From: Erpobdella octoculata
Taxonomy: Eukaryota; Annelida; Clitellata; Hirudinida; Erpobdellidae
Assembly (NCBI GenBank): GCA_963978895.1
Contig: OZ022246.1
Coordinates: forward strand, 1,564,605-1,628,604
DNA length: 64,000 nt
Direction: 5' to 3'
Shown here: one piece after another, positions 44,053 through 56,340 of the stretch
Numbering within the stretch: the stretch's first letter is position 1
Layout of the letters: every line of letters starts with the position of its first letter
Program-made: the position numbers and the translations under genes
Notes under the pieces: model-generated
What the model saw: only the letters and a program-made list of their open reading frames with translations
Databases searched by the model: none
Told to the model about the DNA's origin: nothing

Positions 44053-45276
44053 ATGAGCTACAGTAGCAGTAGAAGTACGAGATTCCAGCTAGACTCATCT
44101 TCTTCATCTCCTAAGAAGTTCATTTCGAGCATAAAAGCTCGCAAAGCGGAGCTTGGATTGGCTGAGAACGGAGGTGATGTACAGAACAGTAGAGATGATC
44201 TTTCTTCGGTTGTTAATGTTAGTAGTCACAGCGTAATAAAAGAGGATCCTTCATCTTTTTCTGTGCCTGCTGGTTCTTCTTCTTCTACTTCTGGATTAAC
44301 GACATCTCCGACATCCGGCAATATGAGCGGAGAGATCCAGTCCTACATTCAGAACTCGTCCGGTAAAAACCGGCTTCCGGTGCCTAAAAAATCTTTCAAA
44401 AACGTTACTTCTCCGCCGGAGAAGACGGCGAACAGTGGCGTTGTTAACGTTAGCGTTAGCGCTAGCGGCGGTGTTAATAATAACGGTGCCGCTCAGTTTG
44501 TAGCGCCGAAAACGGAGCCAGATGCTAACAACGGCGATGTTTCTTTGTCTGAGGCTGCTTCTCCAGGTGGAGATAGAGAGGTGAGAAAAGCGGAAAAAGT
44601 CGTGGTAATGATGATGGTGATGATGATTTGTTGTTTTAAATGAAAGAATGCTAAGTTTGTTGAGTCTTTTTTTGTCTGATTTACGTTAGACTCGTTAGAG
44701 TTTGAAAATGTTGTTAATCAGTTGTTGTTGATTCCGATGTTGAGTGTTGTTTTTATTTTCCAACTCTCTCCACTGGATGTGTATCTCTCTTGTGAGTCAT
44801 CATCTTTTGTTTCTTGTATAATTTATCTTTATTTCTTTTTTTTAAATTTATTTTGCGTAAAATAATTCGATAGTTTTTTTTGTCTGTGTCAGTTATAAAT
44901 CTTGTGTTTACTTAGAGTTTGTGTGTAGGATGGTGTATGTAGTTGTGTGTATGTATGTATGTATGTTTGTTTTTTGTGTAAGTACGTGCTTATATGCATG
45001 TGTGTTGGTCTTTAAAGACAGCAAATGGAGTTTTCATATGATGAAAAGAGAACTTTTTAAATTGTGTTTAATAAAATATATTATGCTTCTGTGTGCGGAG
45101 AATTAAATATAATTAGCATTGTAAATCATTCTCTCGTATTGTAATGTTAATTGTATTTGTAATTTCATCAGAGCAAAAGCTGTCAGAGATAATATTTTAC
45201 ACAAAAAAGAGAAAAGAAAAAAAGTTAAAATAAATAAAAAAATCTATATGTTTAAAGCTCTTTGTCCATTTGAGGG

Positions 45277-45312
<36 letters not shown>

Positions 45313-48300
45313 GTTAGTTATGGAAATCCAAACCGCTGGACCAATTTGAAAGAAATTTGGCATGGAGGTATATCTCCAAGAGTAGACAGTCATAGGGTAT
45401 TTTTTTAAAACTTTTTCATTTTTTTTTATGACCAATAAACTTTTCAGGCCAAAAGTGCCTATGTACGACCAACAAAGGTTATTCGCGTAATAAAATTCAA
45501 ACAATGTTTGAAGGTTTCAAGCAATTTTTAGCAAAATTATTTTACGTTTTATGGGTTGAAAGAAGTTAAGAGAGAGTGGAAGAAAGAAAATGAACACAGA
45601 ACGGGAGAGCAAGCGGGAACGGAAAAGGGAATGGGAGAGCGAGGGAGAACAATGATGAAAAACCTCTAAAAATCCTGGGTAACCCTGCTAGTTAATAAAT
45701 AAATATAATTGTTTAATTAAAATTGTTTCATAATAAAGATGACGTGGTAAGCATAGATAAGATTTTGTTTTCTCTCTGTTTATGACCAATTCACGTCGGT
45801 TGATGTCATCAGATTTTTTAGTTTTTGAAAATATTTATTAATAATTATAATATTAATAATAATTGTGGATGTGAATGTCATAATGAATGTCTTTTTTCTC
45901 TTCCTTCTATTTTTCATACAATTATTCATTAGGACGGTCGTGGACAAATCATTTGTAGTTTTTTTTCTCTTGTCAAGGACATTTTTGTTTTTTTTTGTGT
46001 GTTCTTGTAGAGATGCATTGATCAATTGATTGATTGACTGACTGATTGATTCATTAAATCAATCTATTCATTCCATCCATTCATTACATCCAATCAATCT
46101 ATACATTCATTCCATCGATCAAATCAATTCATTCATTCCTTTGTTAAATCAGGTATTCATCCATTCAAGACATTCACAGTTGTTTGTGTATGTGTTAGGC
46201 ATTCAAAGTCTTTATGGTAGAGGAACAGCCAGACTGGCAGATGTATTTATATATATATATTTTTTCATATCCATTTAGTTCCACTAAGGAATATTTATTT
46301 AACAGGTTAACAGGGATGTGCCAGGTTCCCACTATAGTTCCACTATTATCAAAAATGGCTGCAGTGGTTCGACCCGCCCATATCTTCACTCACCCACAAC
46401 CACTCACTCCTCTGATTCTCGTAGGACATTATTGAAAAGGAGGATATTATTATATATTAATTGGAAACAAATGCTAGCTGGCTCTCCTCACAGCTTGGCA
46501 GTAGTTCTGAAATTTTTAACTAGTTGATGTTAAAGAGAAAAGTTCTTTCTTTCTAACAGTAGTTCTCCACTCTTTCTCTTGCACATTATCAATTAGGTAT
46601 ATTAGTCTATTTTCTCTGTTGCGTTGTTGTGAAGTAGCCAGGCAGTAGTTAGCTTGTTGGTTTGTGGTTGAAGTGAGTTTTTTTCTCTTATTTATATTTG
46701 AATTAACTTTTAGTCAATAATTTGTTTTTTTTTCTCTGTATGTGTGGGTTGGGTTCTTGGAATGCATTATTAGCCTTGTTTTCTTGCTCTCAGTCTGGAG
46801 TGCATACAATTCCAATTACTGCAAGGTGAAGCTGATGTTTCTTAAGAGTTCAAGGTTGCAATTTCCTGTGCCTGTTGTCCTGATATTGATATTAAAATAA
46901 GCCATCAATCTCTATCTCTAGCAAGCAGCAACTGTTTTGAGATTAGAAATACATTTATCAAGTGCAAATGTTTTCAGTATTTTGTTTGTTTTCTTCTTTG
47001 TGTTGATCTCGGTTAGTTTAATTTGGTAATAAATGGTATCTAATACAGGATTTTCTAAACCTGAATTATCTTAAATTTATATTCCGAGCAATAGAAGTTG
47101 TCGCGTGTACAAGGGGTTTAGCTATTTATTCATTTAAAGTTCTTGGAGTGTTCTCTGAAGTTTTTTTTTAATGTATTGATAATAATATAAACTATATTAT
47201 ATAAGTATATAATAATATGTTTATATATCTATATTTGAGACATTTAAAATCATATTATTCTTTACTTGTAATATAAACAAATTTTCTCAACCGACCACCA
47301 GTCCCGCAAGGAAGCAAGAGAAGCCTTCCTAAGATCAGAACTCGGAGGCGCCGGCAAGAAGCTCCAAGAACCTCTCAAGGACGCCGAACATCATCAGATC
47401 TCCGCTACGACGCATCACGAGAAAGACGTCATCAACAACATGCAGAAATCCACCTTCGCGAATCACCTCCCCGGCTCGGCCGCGCAGCCGCCCGCCGCGT
47501 CTTCCCTCCCGGTCGTCGGGAACCACGTCCAGGCCTCGAACAAGAGCCGCCTCGGCAGGGATCAGGAGTCCTACGTCGGCTTTGCCAACCTACCGAACCA
47601 GGTCTACAGGAAATCCGTTAAGAAAGGATTCGAATTCACCCTCATGCTCGTCGGTCAGCTGCTTATTTTTATTTATTATTATTATTATTATTATTACAAG
47701 GGATGTAGTTCACGGGGTTAATAATTCCCCGTCCCGCCGTCGGCATGCTCCCCAAATTTTCAAGCGTTGGTCCCTTTCTCCCTCTATGCTGAATCAGGCG
47801 TGTGAATGATTGAGATAATGATGATGTAAGGCCTGCACAATTATGCAGATCATAATAGCCTGTTGCAATTTGGAAGAATTTCTACTCCTAATTTATATTT
47901 CTAGCTGCTTGTTAAGCTCATATTCGTATTAGCAAGTAGAGTGCTGACTGGCTAATTGCTGCTGATTTTGTGTCAGCTGAAGAAGTTTAATTTGAATTGG
48001 CTACAGAGGTCCAGCCAGAGTTTTTAATAGCTGGTTTGTGTGCTTGTAAAAATATGGCTTCTCCACGAACAAATATGGCATCTCCACGATATCTTGATAA
48101 TCTTATTTTAAGTATTTTCAATCCTTCTAGAGAAGTATGACAAATTGAAATACTGATGATGCTTATAATAATGTGTTGTTTGAAAATCTTATTTTTGTTT
48201 ATTTTGAATTCTCAAAAAATATGGCAATTTAGTAATTATAATAATTAATTAATTATATTTGTTTAAGTCAAACAAATCTGAGGTCAGAATCAGAGGCACT

Positions 48301-49604
48301 AGGTAGTTAGTTGGCTGAGGTGATATAGTGGACTCTAAGATGTTGTTTAAATAAAGATTAATGTTGTACAATTCTTTACATGTATGAACTTGTGTGCTCA
48401 GAATTTTTTTGTAAAAGTTATTGTTTTGGATGAGAATATTCTTCTGCCTGTATGAAATAATGTTTACGGTATTTTTACGTGTAATATTGGATGAGTTTTT
48501 TGGGGGTTACGAAAATATTATTACAGAAGTCCACATGAGATAAAATTTTAAAATGTTCAGTTGTTTTACAAGTAATATTTTCGGTATTTTAAGTATTTTC
48601 GGTCTGCTTGAATTACTCTGTACAGTTTAGTATCATTACATGTAACATTCTGTATGAAGTATGTACTGAATGTACAGTATTGGAAGAAGTAATAATATTA
48701 GATGAGTATTTTGTCTGCATGAATTAATTAATATATTAAGTACAGTGATGATGTACACTACTAGATTGCAATACCGTTAATGGTCCCTAATTGTTGTTTT
48801 TATGTTTCCTGCTCATTAGGAGAATCAGGTCTTGGAAAGTCGACCCTAATGAACTCAATGTTCCTGACGGACATCTACAACAGTGCCAATCCAGGACCCT
48901 CCATGAGATCTCAGAAAACTGTCAAGGCTAGTTTTGGCACTGGTGTTTGGTTTGGCTTGTTTTCAATTTATTTTATTGATTGCTGTATATTTGGCAAAGG
49001 TGATGATGATGATTGTTATGATCATAGTGGTGGTGATGATGATAATGATATTTGAGGATGGTGATGATAAGGATGTTTGAAGATGATGATGATAGTGATA
49101 TTTGAGGATGATGATAATGATATTTGAAGATGATGATGATATTTGAGGATGATGATGATATTTGAGGATGATGATGATAATGATATTTGAAGATGATGAT
49201 GATAATGATATTTGAGGATGATGATAGTATTATGGGTGATGATGACGATGATGATTGGTCTGATCGTGGAGAGATGGTTATGACTCAGAAAGATGTGGCT
49301 GATTCATGTTCTTCTTCTTTTATGCACTCAACCAAGGTGTTGCAGTCATCACACGTGCAAAATAAAAATAAAATAACAAAAAAACATGAAAGCGGATATC
49401 ATCTTGTGTTGTTATTTATCTTATTTTTTCTTCTCTTTTACCGCCTCAGGTGGAGAAGATGCAATTCGTATTGAAGGAGGGAGGAGTCCAGCTCAAATTG
49501 ACAGTTGTCGACACTCCAGGGTTTGGAGATTCGGTGGATAATAACAATTGGTCAGTTGTGTGGTTAAATGTTTATGTGCTTGCTGTACCTATATTGTCTT
49601 TTCC

Positions 49605-49669
<65 letters not shown>

Positions 49670-52600
49670 TTCGCTTTCTCTTCCATTGCCTAAATATATG
49701 AATGTACAGGGGGTGGTGGTTAGTTGAACCCCCCCTTTAACCAGGATGAGGACACACAGTCTAATGACCCTTGTGTGGTTAGAAGAAAAGTAGTTTATCG
49801 TCTTCCAAGAATACCTGATAAATAATTTGCTATCACAAAATCCCATGCCGATTCTATATTCTTGCCTAATTGTGTAATTATTTATTACAACTAATACAAG
49901 CCCAACCTTCTAGTGCTCTGTTGGCTTGCTTGCTGCAATATTTAAAGTTGTAATTTTGTTGACATAAAAGGCGGCTGCCCAATATATATGTGTCTGGATT
50001 TTGCTATTATATCTATAAAAAGATAATTGAACTGTCATGTGGTGTTTGTCGTTGAAACAGTGCTGTTGTTGTTGTTGAAGCTAATACGCAGTGGTGGTGG
50101 TGGTGGTGATAATGATTGCGTTTATGAATATTAGTAGTGGTAGTAGTAGTAAATTTTATAAATCCAAGAAAAATAAATGTTTAAAAAAGTAGTCGTCGTA
50201 GTAGTGAAAGTTTTAATAGTATTAGTAGTGAAAGTTGTAGTAGTAGTAGTAGCAGTAGCAGTAGTAGTAGTGAAAGTTGTAGTAGTAGTAGTAGTATTAG
50301 TAGTAGTAGTGTTAGAATTCATAAAGTTAATCAGGTTCGTTAAAATATTTGAGCTCAGAACCGTTGTTGAATGCGTAAACAAAATTCCTACGTAATTTGT
50401 TGATCTGCTTGGCCATTCAGCATTAAACAATGCAGAAGGAGAATGCTGAATTGTTTACCTGTCAGTCAGAAATTGAATTTCTATGTTTTCCCTAAGAATA
50501 AATTTATTTTCTGGGTTCGCCATCGCTAATGACGACCGAAGAAATGGCTATTATTATTATTAACATTATTATTTTTATTATTAAACAGTTAAAGGTGTGT
50601 CAATTGCACTACAATAAGTAATAGTGATGAAATCACAGTTGCTATGGTGGCTGGATGTTCACTATAGCTTAGATGTCTACAGAATAAAATATAAAAACTG
50701 TCTCCATTCTTTGTTTCAACTCATACTCATTTTCATTACGTTCCATTCGTTGAAGATCTGACCTTGACATTTTTCTTATATGCTATTCTCGATAGCTGGA
50801 CCCCGATAATCAACTACATCGACGAACAGTACAACTCGTACCTGAACGCCGAGTCTCGGGTCATCAGACAGGTGGCAGACGACACCAGGGTGCACTGCTG
50901 CCTCTACTTCATCTCGCCCAATGGTCACGGGTCAGTATCAACCTTTCGTTTGTTTTTTTTTTGCATCAGACATAGCCACAGAATTCCATCACACCTAACT
51001 CAGAACTCAGTGGATCAGCTGTTTATTGATTTTTTCATGCGCTGCTGTTTGGAGCATCTGTCGGATTATTTTTCCACGACAGCTCGCGCATATGTGTTTT
51101 GAAACATGAAGCGTGTTTTTTATTTTTAAGATTGAGGGCACTGGACATCGAGGTCATGAAGCAACTGCACGAGAAGGTCAACATTATTCCGATCATTGCC
51201 AAAGCGGATTCCATGACATTGGAAGAATGCAAGAGTTTCAAGAAGACTGTGAGTGTATCTTGCTTGCTTGGTTGATTGTTGTGTGATTAATTTTATAATT
51301 CATTGACCGATTGTGTGAGTGTATCTCGCTGGCTGGTTGATTGTGTGATTAATTTTATAATTCATTGACCGATTGATAGAAATAATGGTTGGATAATCAT
51401 AGAAATTCAGTATGTCTAACAAACATTAACCGGGTTTAAAGTGTGTCCCAACCGATTTATCAACAAGCACGCAATGTGTTTTGCGACCAATAATTATGAT
51501 AATAAATAAATATATAAGTTATTGTGGTATTTTTGAGGCTCGATGTACCCTGCCGTCCGCGAATTGTTATTCGTTGAGCGCCTTTGAAGCGGCTTCTCCT
51601 GCACACACACGGCGCTATATAAATTGTCATTTTTTTGTAATAATAATTACAATAATAATATTGATGACCTGCAGATGAAATAATTTATTCTGCTGTTCAC
51701 CTTTCAGATTCTCGACGACATAAACAAACACGGCATAAAGATCTACGAGTTTCCCGACTGTGACGATGAGGAAGAACAGAAAGTTGTTAAGAAAATGAAG
51801 GTTTATTTTTTATTTACATTTAAAAAAAATTCATATTTCTTTCGGTTCAATGTTTTCTAAATCGTGGTGCTCTGTGGGTCAGGCTGATATTTTAAGGGCC
51901 TCATTTCTTTCTCCAATAACTTTATAAAAATTAAGCAGGCGGTGATGATGACAAGTTTTATTTTTAAACTTTTAAGATCATTTTTAATTTTAATCTTTCA
52001 TGGCAAATTTTAATCTGTTATGACGGGTTTTTATTTCTAATCTTTTACTGTGAGTTTTTTTCTTTAATCCTTTATTACAATTTTCATTTCATTTTAATCT
52101 TTTATTTTGATGTTTCATCACAGCCATTTCTACTCACATTTGTTGGTGCATATTGTAAACAACACCAATGTTCTTTGTTTGTTTGTTTGTTTGTGTGGTT
52201 GTCATTCTCGTTGGTTTCCATGCTTTCATAAATAACACTGTCCGGTTTTTTTGTTTTCAAGGAACGCATTCCGTTTGCCGTAGTGGGGAGCAACACAGTG
52301 ATAGAATCCGGGGGAAGGAAGGTGAGGGCTCGCTCGTATCCGTGGGGCGTGGTTGAAGGTAGCTTACTTTACTACTCTCTGATGTTGTTATTGTTTAAAA
52401 AAATTTCTACAACAATGTTTATATTTACAAAATATATAATCAAAGTATTATTGCATTCAAATTGTTATTTTTATGGCTTTCTATTAAAGGAACTTATTTT
52501 CTCCCATCCTTTATATTTATAGTTTGATTTTGTCTGAGTGGTTGTAATATCAAAATAATTAATATTTTTTTATATTACTAATAATTTAATAAAACTAGTC

Positions 52601-55095
52601 TCTGTATCAGTTTTATTTTACGTATGAGCAAGTTTCAATTTGCATTCTATCCTGTGAGCTGTTGAAGTGCTCTAGTAATCGATATTTTCTCTAGCAGAGT
52701 GCTATATAAATTATTCTTTAATTAATTTAATTAGAGTATATTATTTATGCGAAGTGTTATTTTGCAGTCGAGAATCTGGAACACAACGACTTTGTGGCAC
52801 TCAGGAATATGCTTATCAGGTTCGGAATGAATCAGTTCTTTGTTCGTCTCAGTCCTTCATTGCTCGTTTATCTTCGTATTTATTTATTTATTTTTTATGT
52901 TTCGTTAAATAAATTATATAAAAAATTGATTTAAAAACACATGAAAAAATAAATAAATACGAAGATAAACGAGGAAAGAAGGATAGTATATTTAATATAT
53001 TTAATTCAGATATTACTTAAAGTATCAATGACTACTATTTATTTAATTTACATTTATAATTCGATAAAAATTCATCTTATCATGCATGCACATATGAATA
53101 ATATATAAAAATAAATAAAATTTAAATCCGAACTCACCCAGGACTCATCTCCACGACCTGAAGGATGTCACCAACAACGTCCACTACGAGAACTTCAGAT
53201 ACGACAAACTCCTGACCTCCGTCGGGTCGGAAAAGGCGGACAAAACCTCCCTCGACAAGTCGGTGCAATGTTCCTTTTTTTTTTGTCTCGCTCTTCTTTA
53301 ATTGCTTCTTGTTGTTGTTGTGTGGGAAATACCCAGTGATGTGAAATTTTTGTTTCCTCTTATTACTTTCGTTTCTTCTTCATCTTTGATAGTCCTTGAT
53401 TAGTTCCTCTTTCTTTTCTTTTGAAGTGACAAAAAGTGCCTGTTGTTATTGTTGTTGTTGTTGTTATGATGAGTGCTTGCCTTTTGAAACTCGAGTAGAA
53501 ACGCTTTTTTCCGAACGTGCGGCCTGGAATTCTGCCAACGCATTCCACCTTTCTAAAAACGGTTAAACAGAAAATAAACGAGACGAGGTCGATTATGCTT
53601 TCTTGTTTTTTTTTCTTGCTCGTCTGAGAGATTAGTCTCACCAACTCTTACTTAGTCAGGTGTGGGTGAGACTAATTTCTCAGGTTTGACTGCAATGTTA
53701 CTGTATGTTATTTAGTTAATAACAGCCATCTAGAATAAACAGTCTGCAATGAGATTTTGTAGTTATTATTTTTTATTATTGAACTTGCAGGAGTCCGATG
53801 CTTCAGATCGAGGAAGAGAAGAAAGAACATGGAGAGAAGCTGAAGAAGATGGAAGCGGAGATGCACGTCGTTTTCGAGGCAAAGGTGAAGGAAAAGAAGA
53901 ACAAGTTGATGGAATCTGATCTCGAGGTTCGTACGGGTGCTGAGGTTTTTAATATTAGTGGTGGTAGTTGTTGCAGTGGTTGTAGTTGTTGTTGTGGTAG
54001 TAGTGGTAGTTGTTGTAGGGGTTGCGGTTGTAGTTGTTGCAGTTGATGTAGTGGTGGTAGTTGTTGCAGTGGTTGTAGTGGTGGTTGTTGTTGTAGCAGT
54101 GGTGGTTATTGTAGTAGTGGTAGATATTGTAGTAGTAGCGGTAGTTGTTGTAGTGGTTGTTGAGAGCATTACTAAATGTTAATTTGCATGAATTTTAAAA
54201 GAGATGATGGAATGATATTTGTTCAGCTATTTCATTCTTTCTAATGATCGTGTTTTCATTTCAGTGTTGTTTGTCTTAGTGGAAATCATAGAGCCAACCG
54301 AATTTGAGAGTTACGTGTTGTTTGTTGTTATTTTTTTCTTTATAAAGAATTATTTTTAACCGACTTGCAGCTCCAGAGAAGGCAGGAGCAGCTGAGGAAG
54401 AGCCTTGACCAGCAAGAGGCGGAGTACGACAATTTAAAAATCACCTTCAAGTCCGAGAAAGAGACGTGGGAAGACCAGATCAAGCAATACGAGGCGGAGC
54501 AAACCAGGTAGGTCCCCCCGGACGTGTTAATTTTTTTTTCTCTCTTTGATGTCTGTCTGTTACTCTAAAACGTTAGATGAGGAGGAGGAGGAGAATGCAC
54601 GTGCTTTGATGTCGGTGGAGTGGGTCTGCTCTGAAGTTATGAGCGAGTCGTGCCCGCCTCTCTCTCTGGTCTTGCCGACAAAAGTAGATCCACGGGGGAT
54701 CTTACTTGGCACATCGAATTTTTATAGAATCTCAGCCGTTTCATTGGTTTGCCATATTTGGTGCACTCAATCAGCTTGAGCTTCTGGGCAAATATTGTTC
54801 TATTGATAGACCAATGCTCAGAATATGTTTCTTTTAATTGACCCAATTCTCAGCTCACTTCATCATTGCTATTTAATTGTGTCTTTTTTCAATGGATAAA
54901 AATCTTTGATTTCATTGAATTATGCTAATACAATGATTATTTATTCAATTTGAATACATTTACATAATTTATTCATCGAGGAATTATTGCCAAATTGTCT
55001 CAACAAATAATTTTGATTAATTTCACTATATTTTTTTATTTTTTTTTTATCTACCATTCAGTACATTGAGAAAGAAGAAGACCCTCTTCAGCTAA
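44053..55095 (+). CDS. SEPTIN7: Septin 7-class GTPase with long N-terminal extension
   Basis: Thirteen exons: 44053-44580, 47302-47653, 48820-48926, 49450-49550, 50796-50930, 51131-51248, 51708-51800, 52262-52358, 52768-52819, 53142-53258, 53791-53926, 54371-54507 and 55062-55095 (stop TAA); 668 residues. Seen: [20 protein letters not shown] then P-loop GESGLGKST (about 294-302), G3 DTPGFGD, G4 AKAD, the septin unique element ([31 protein letters not shown]), and a C-terminal coiled coil ending [11 protein letters not shown]. The GTPase core and tail match SEPT7, the obligatory central/terminal subunit of septin filaments in the cortex and cytokinetic ring. About 275 residues of Ser/Ala/Pro-rich sequence precede the core, far longer than the roughly 45 of human SEPT7; a shorter isoform starting in exon 2 is possible. 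Intron 3 starts AAG/GCTAGT (GC donor); the only GT alternative is poor and deletes two conserved residues. AATAAA at 55389-55394 is a candidate polyadenylation signal. Confidence 0.94.
45281..45690 (+). mobile_element. Putative transposable-element remnant after (TA)n
   Basis: After a TA run (45281-45309) comes GGAAATCCAAACCGCTGGAC, AATTTGAAAGAAATTTGGCA and an AGTCATAGGGTA segment, and 350 bp later TCCTGGGTAACCCTGCTAGT. I recall this combination from 3' regions of invertebrate transposons (Helitron- or RTE-like); the CTAGT terminus would fit a Helitron. It lies in septin intron 1. Weak, memory-based call. Confidence 0.3.
48927..48932 (+). promoter_or_regulatory. GC 5' splice site of septin intron 3
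   Basis: Exon 3 ends GTCAAG and the intron starts GCTAGT, with AG at -2/-1 and GT at +5/+6 pairing well with U1. Using it gives KTVK-VEK, the same length as the conserved SEPT7 segment. The GT at 48921 (GTCAAG) is a poor donor and loses two residues. Confidence 0.65.
49074..49260 (+). repeat. Imperfect GATGATGAT / TATTTGAGGATGATG minisatellite
   Basis: A degenerate tandem repeat of ATATTTGAGGATGATGATGA-type units in septin intron 3, preceded by GATGGTGAT runs. No coding function. Confidence 0.8.
49605..49665 (+). repeat. (TCTA)n microsatellite
   Basis: A perfect TCTA array of about 15 units in septin intron 4. Confidence 0.95.
50140..50318 (+). repeat. (AGT)n-rich trinucleotide array
   Basis: AGT repeats mixed with a GTAGTAGTGAAAGTT unit in septin intron 4. 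Confidence 0.88.
51425..51640 (+). mobile_element. SINE-like 3' end (GGCGCTATATAAATT tail)
   Basis: Contains GAGCGCCTTTGAAGCGGCTT and then GGCGCTATATAAATTGTCAT followed by an AT-rich tail. The tail matches the end of the tRNA-derived SINE at 17525-17755 in the opposite orientation. No tRNA head is recognisable, so this may be a 5'-truncated or different element sharing the tail. It lies in septin intron 6. Confidence 0.45.
52853..52983. repeat. Long inverted repeat (hairpin) in septin intron
   Basis: Two arms of about 44 bp face each other: left 52853-52899 contains CTCGTTTATCTTCGTATTTA and the right arm 52940-52983 is its near-perfect reverse complement, with about 40 bp between. The flanks beyond the arms do not show a clear target duplication. 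Could be a small MITE or a snap-back duplication. Confidence 0.8.
53937..54170 (+). repeat. GTT/GTA/GTG trinucleotide-rich array
   Basis: A degenerate trinucleotide array (GTAGTTGTTGCAGTGGT type units) immediately downstream of septin exon 11. Both strands give spurious Val- or Thr-rich ORFs. Confidence 0.9.
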
Positions 55096-55098
55096 ACT

Positions 55099-55143
<45 letters not shown>

Positions 55144-55586
55144 GACCTCCGAAATCTCAGAAGCTGGGAAAACAAAAAAACTTCTCATCAATTAACTCAT
55201 TCATTTTGTTCATTCAATCGTTCTTTTAATTTCCACTGCCTTTCTTATTTTATTTTTGTATTAGTTTTATTTTATCGTTTAATAACAACAATGATGATGA
55301 TGACGGCTATATACTTCGTGTTAGTTGTTGTATTGTGTGTGTTTTTAATTTCGTTTTAAGAAATTTTTCGCTAAATCATGAAAAGTGAAATAAAACCTGC
55401 TGTTTTTATTTTTTGGTATAATTAGTGTATCGTAATTGTTTACTAGTTGTTCTATTCTGTTGCATCGGCTCAATTTGATGCTTCGTTTTAATGAAATGCC
55501 ACTAATCACTATAATAATCCCAGCACTCCGCAAAGCTTTGTCTCTCTTTCCACTTTCAATCTCATCGCCTTCCACGTTATTTCCAG

Positions 55587-55635
<49 letters not shown>

Positions 55636-55662
55636 ATATTTATCTGTTTATTTCATGTTTGC

Positions 55663-56340
55663 AACACATACATACATACATACATACATAAATACATACA
55701 CACATACATACATACATACATACATACATACATACACACATACACATACATACATACATACATACATACATACATACATACATACATACATACATACATA
55801 CATACATACATACATACATACATACATACATACACATACATACATACATACATACATACATACATACATACATACATACATACATACATACATACATACA
55901 TACACACATACACATACATACATACATACATACATACATACATACATACATACATACATACACATACATACATACATACATACATACATACATACATACA
56001 TACATACATACATACATACATACATACATACATACATACATACATACATACATACATACATACATACATACATACATACATACATACATACATACATACA
56101 TACATACATACATACATACATACATACATACATACATACATACATACATACATACATACATACATACATACATACATACATACACACATACACATACATA
56201 CATACATACATACATACATACATACATACATACATACATACATACACATACATACATACATACATACATACATACATACATACATACATACATACATACA
56301 TACATACATACATACACACATACACATACATACATACATA
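55663..56340 (+). repeat. (CATA)n tetranucleotide array, about 680 bp
   Basis: A nearly perfect CATA array with scattered CACA interruptions, some arranged as a recurring CACACATACACATACA higher-order block. It is the reverse complement motif of the (GTAT)n array at 40463-41103. Gives spurious ORFs on both strands. Confidence 0.98.
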
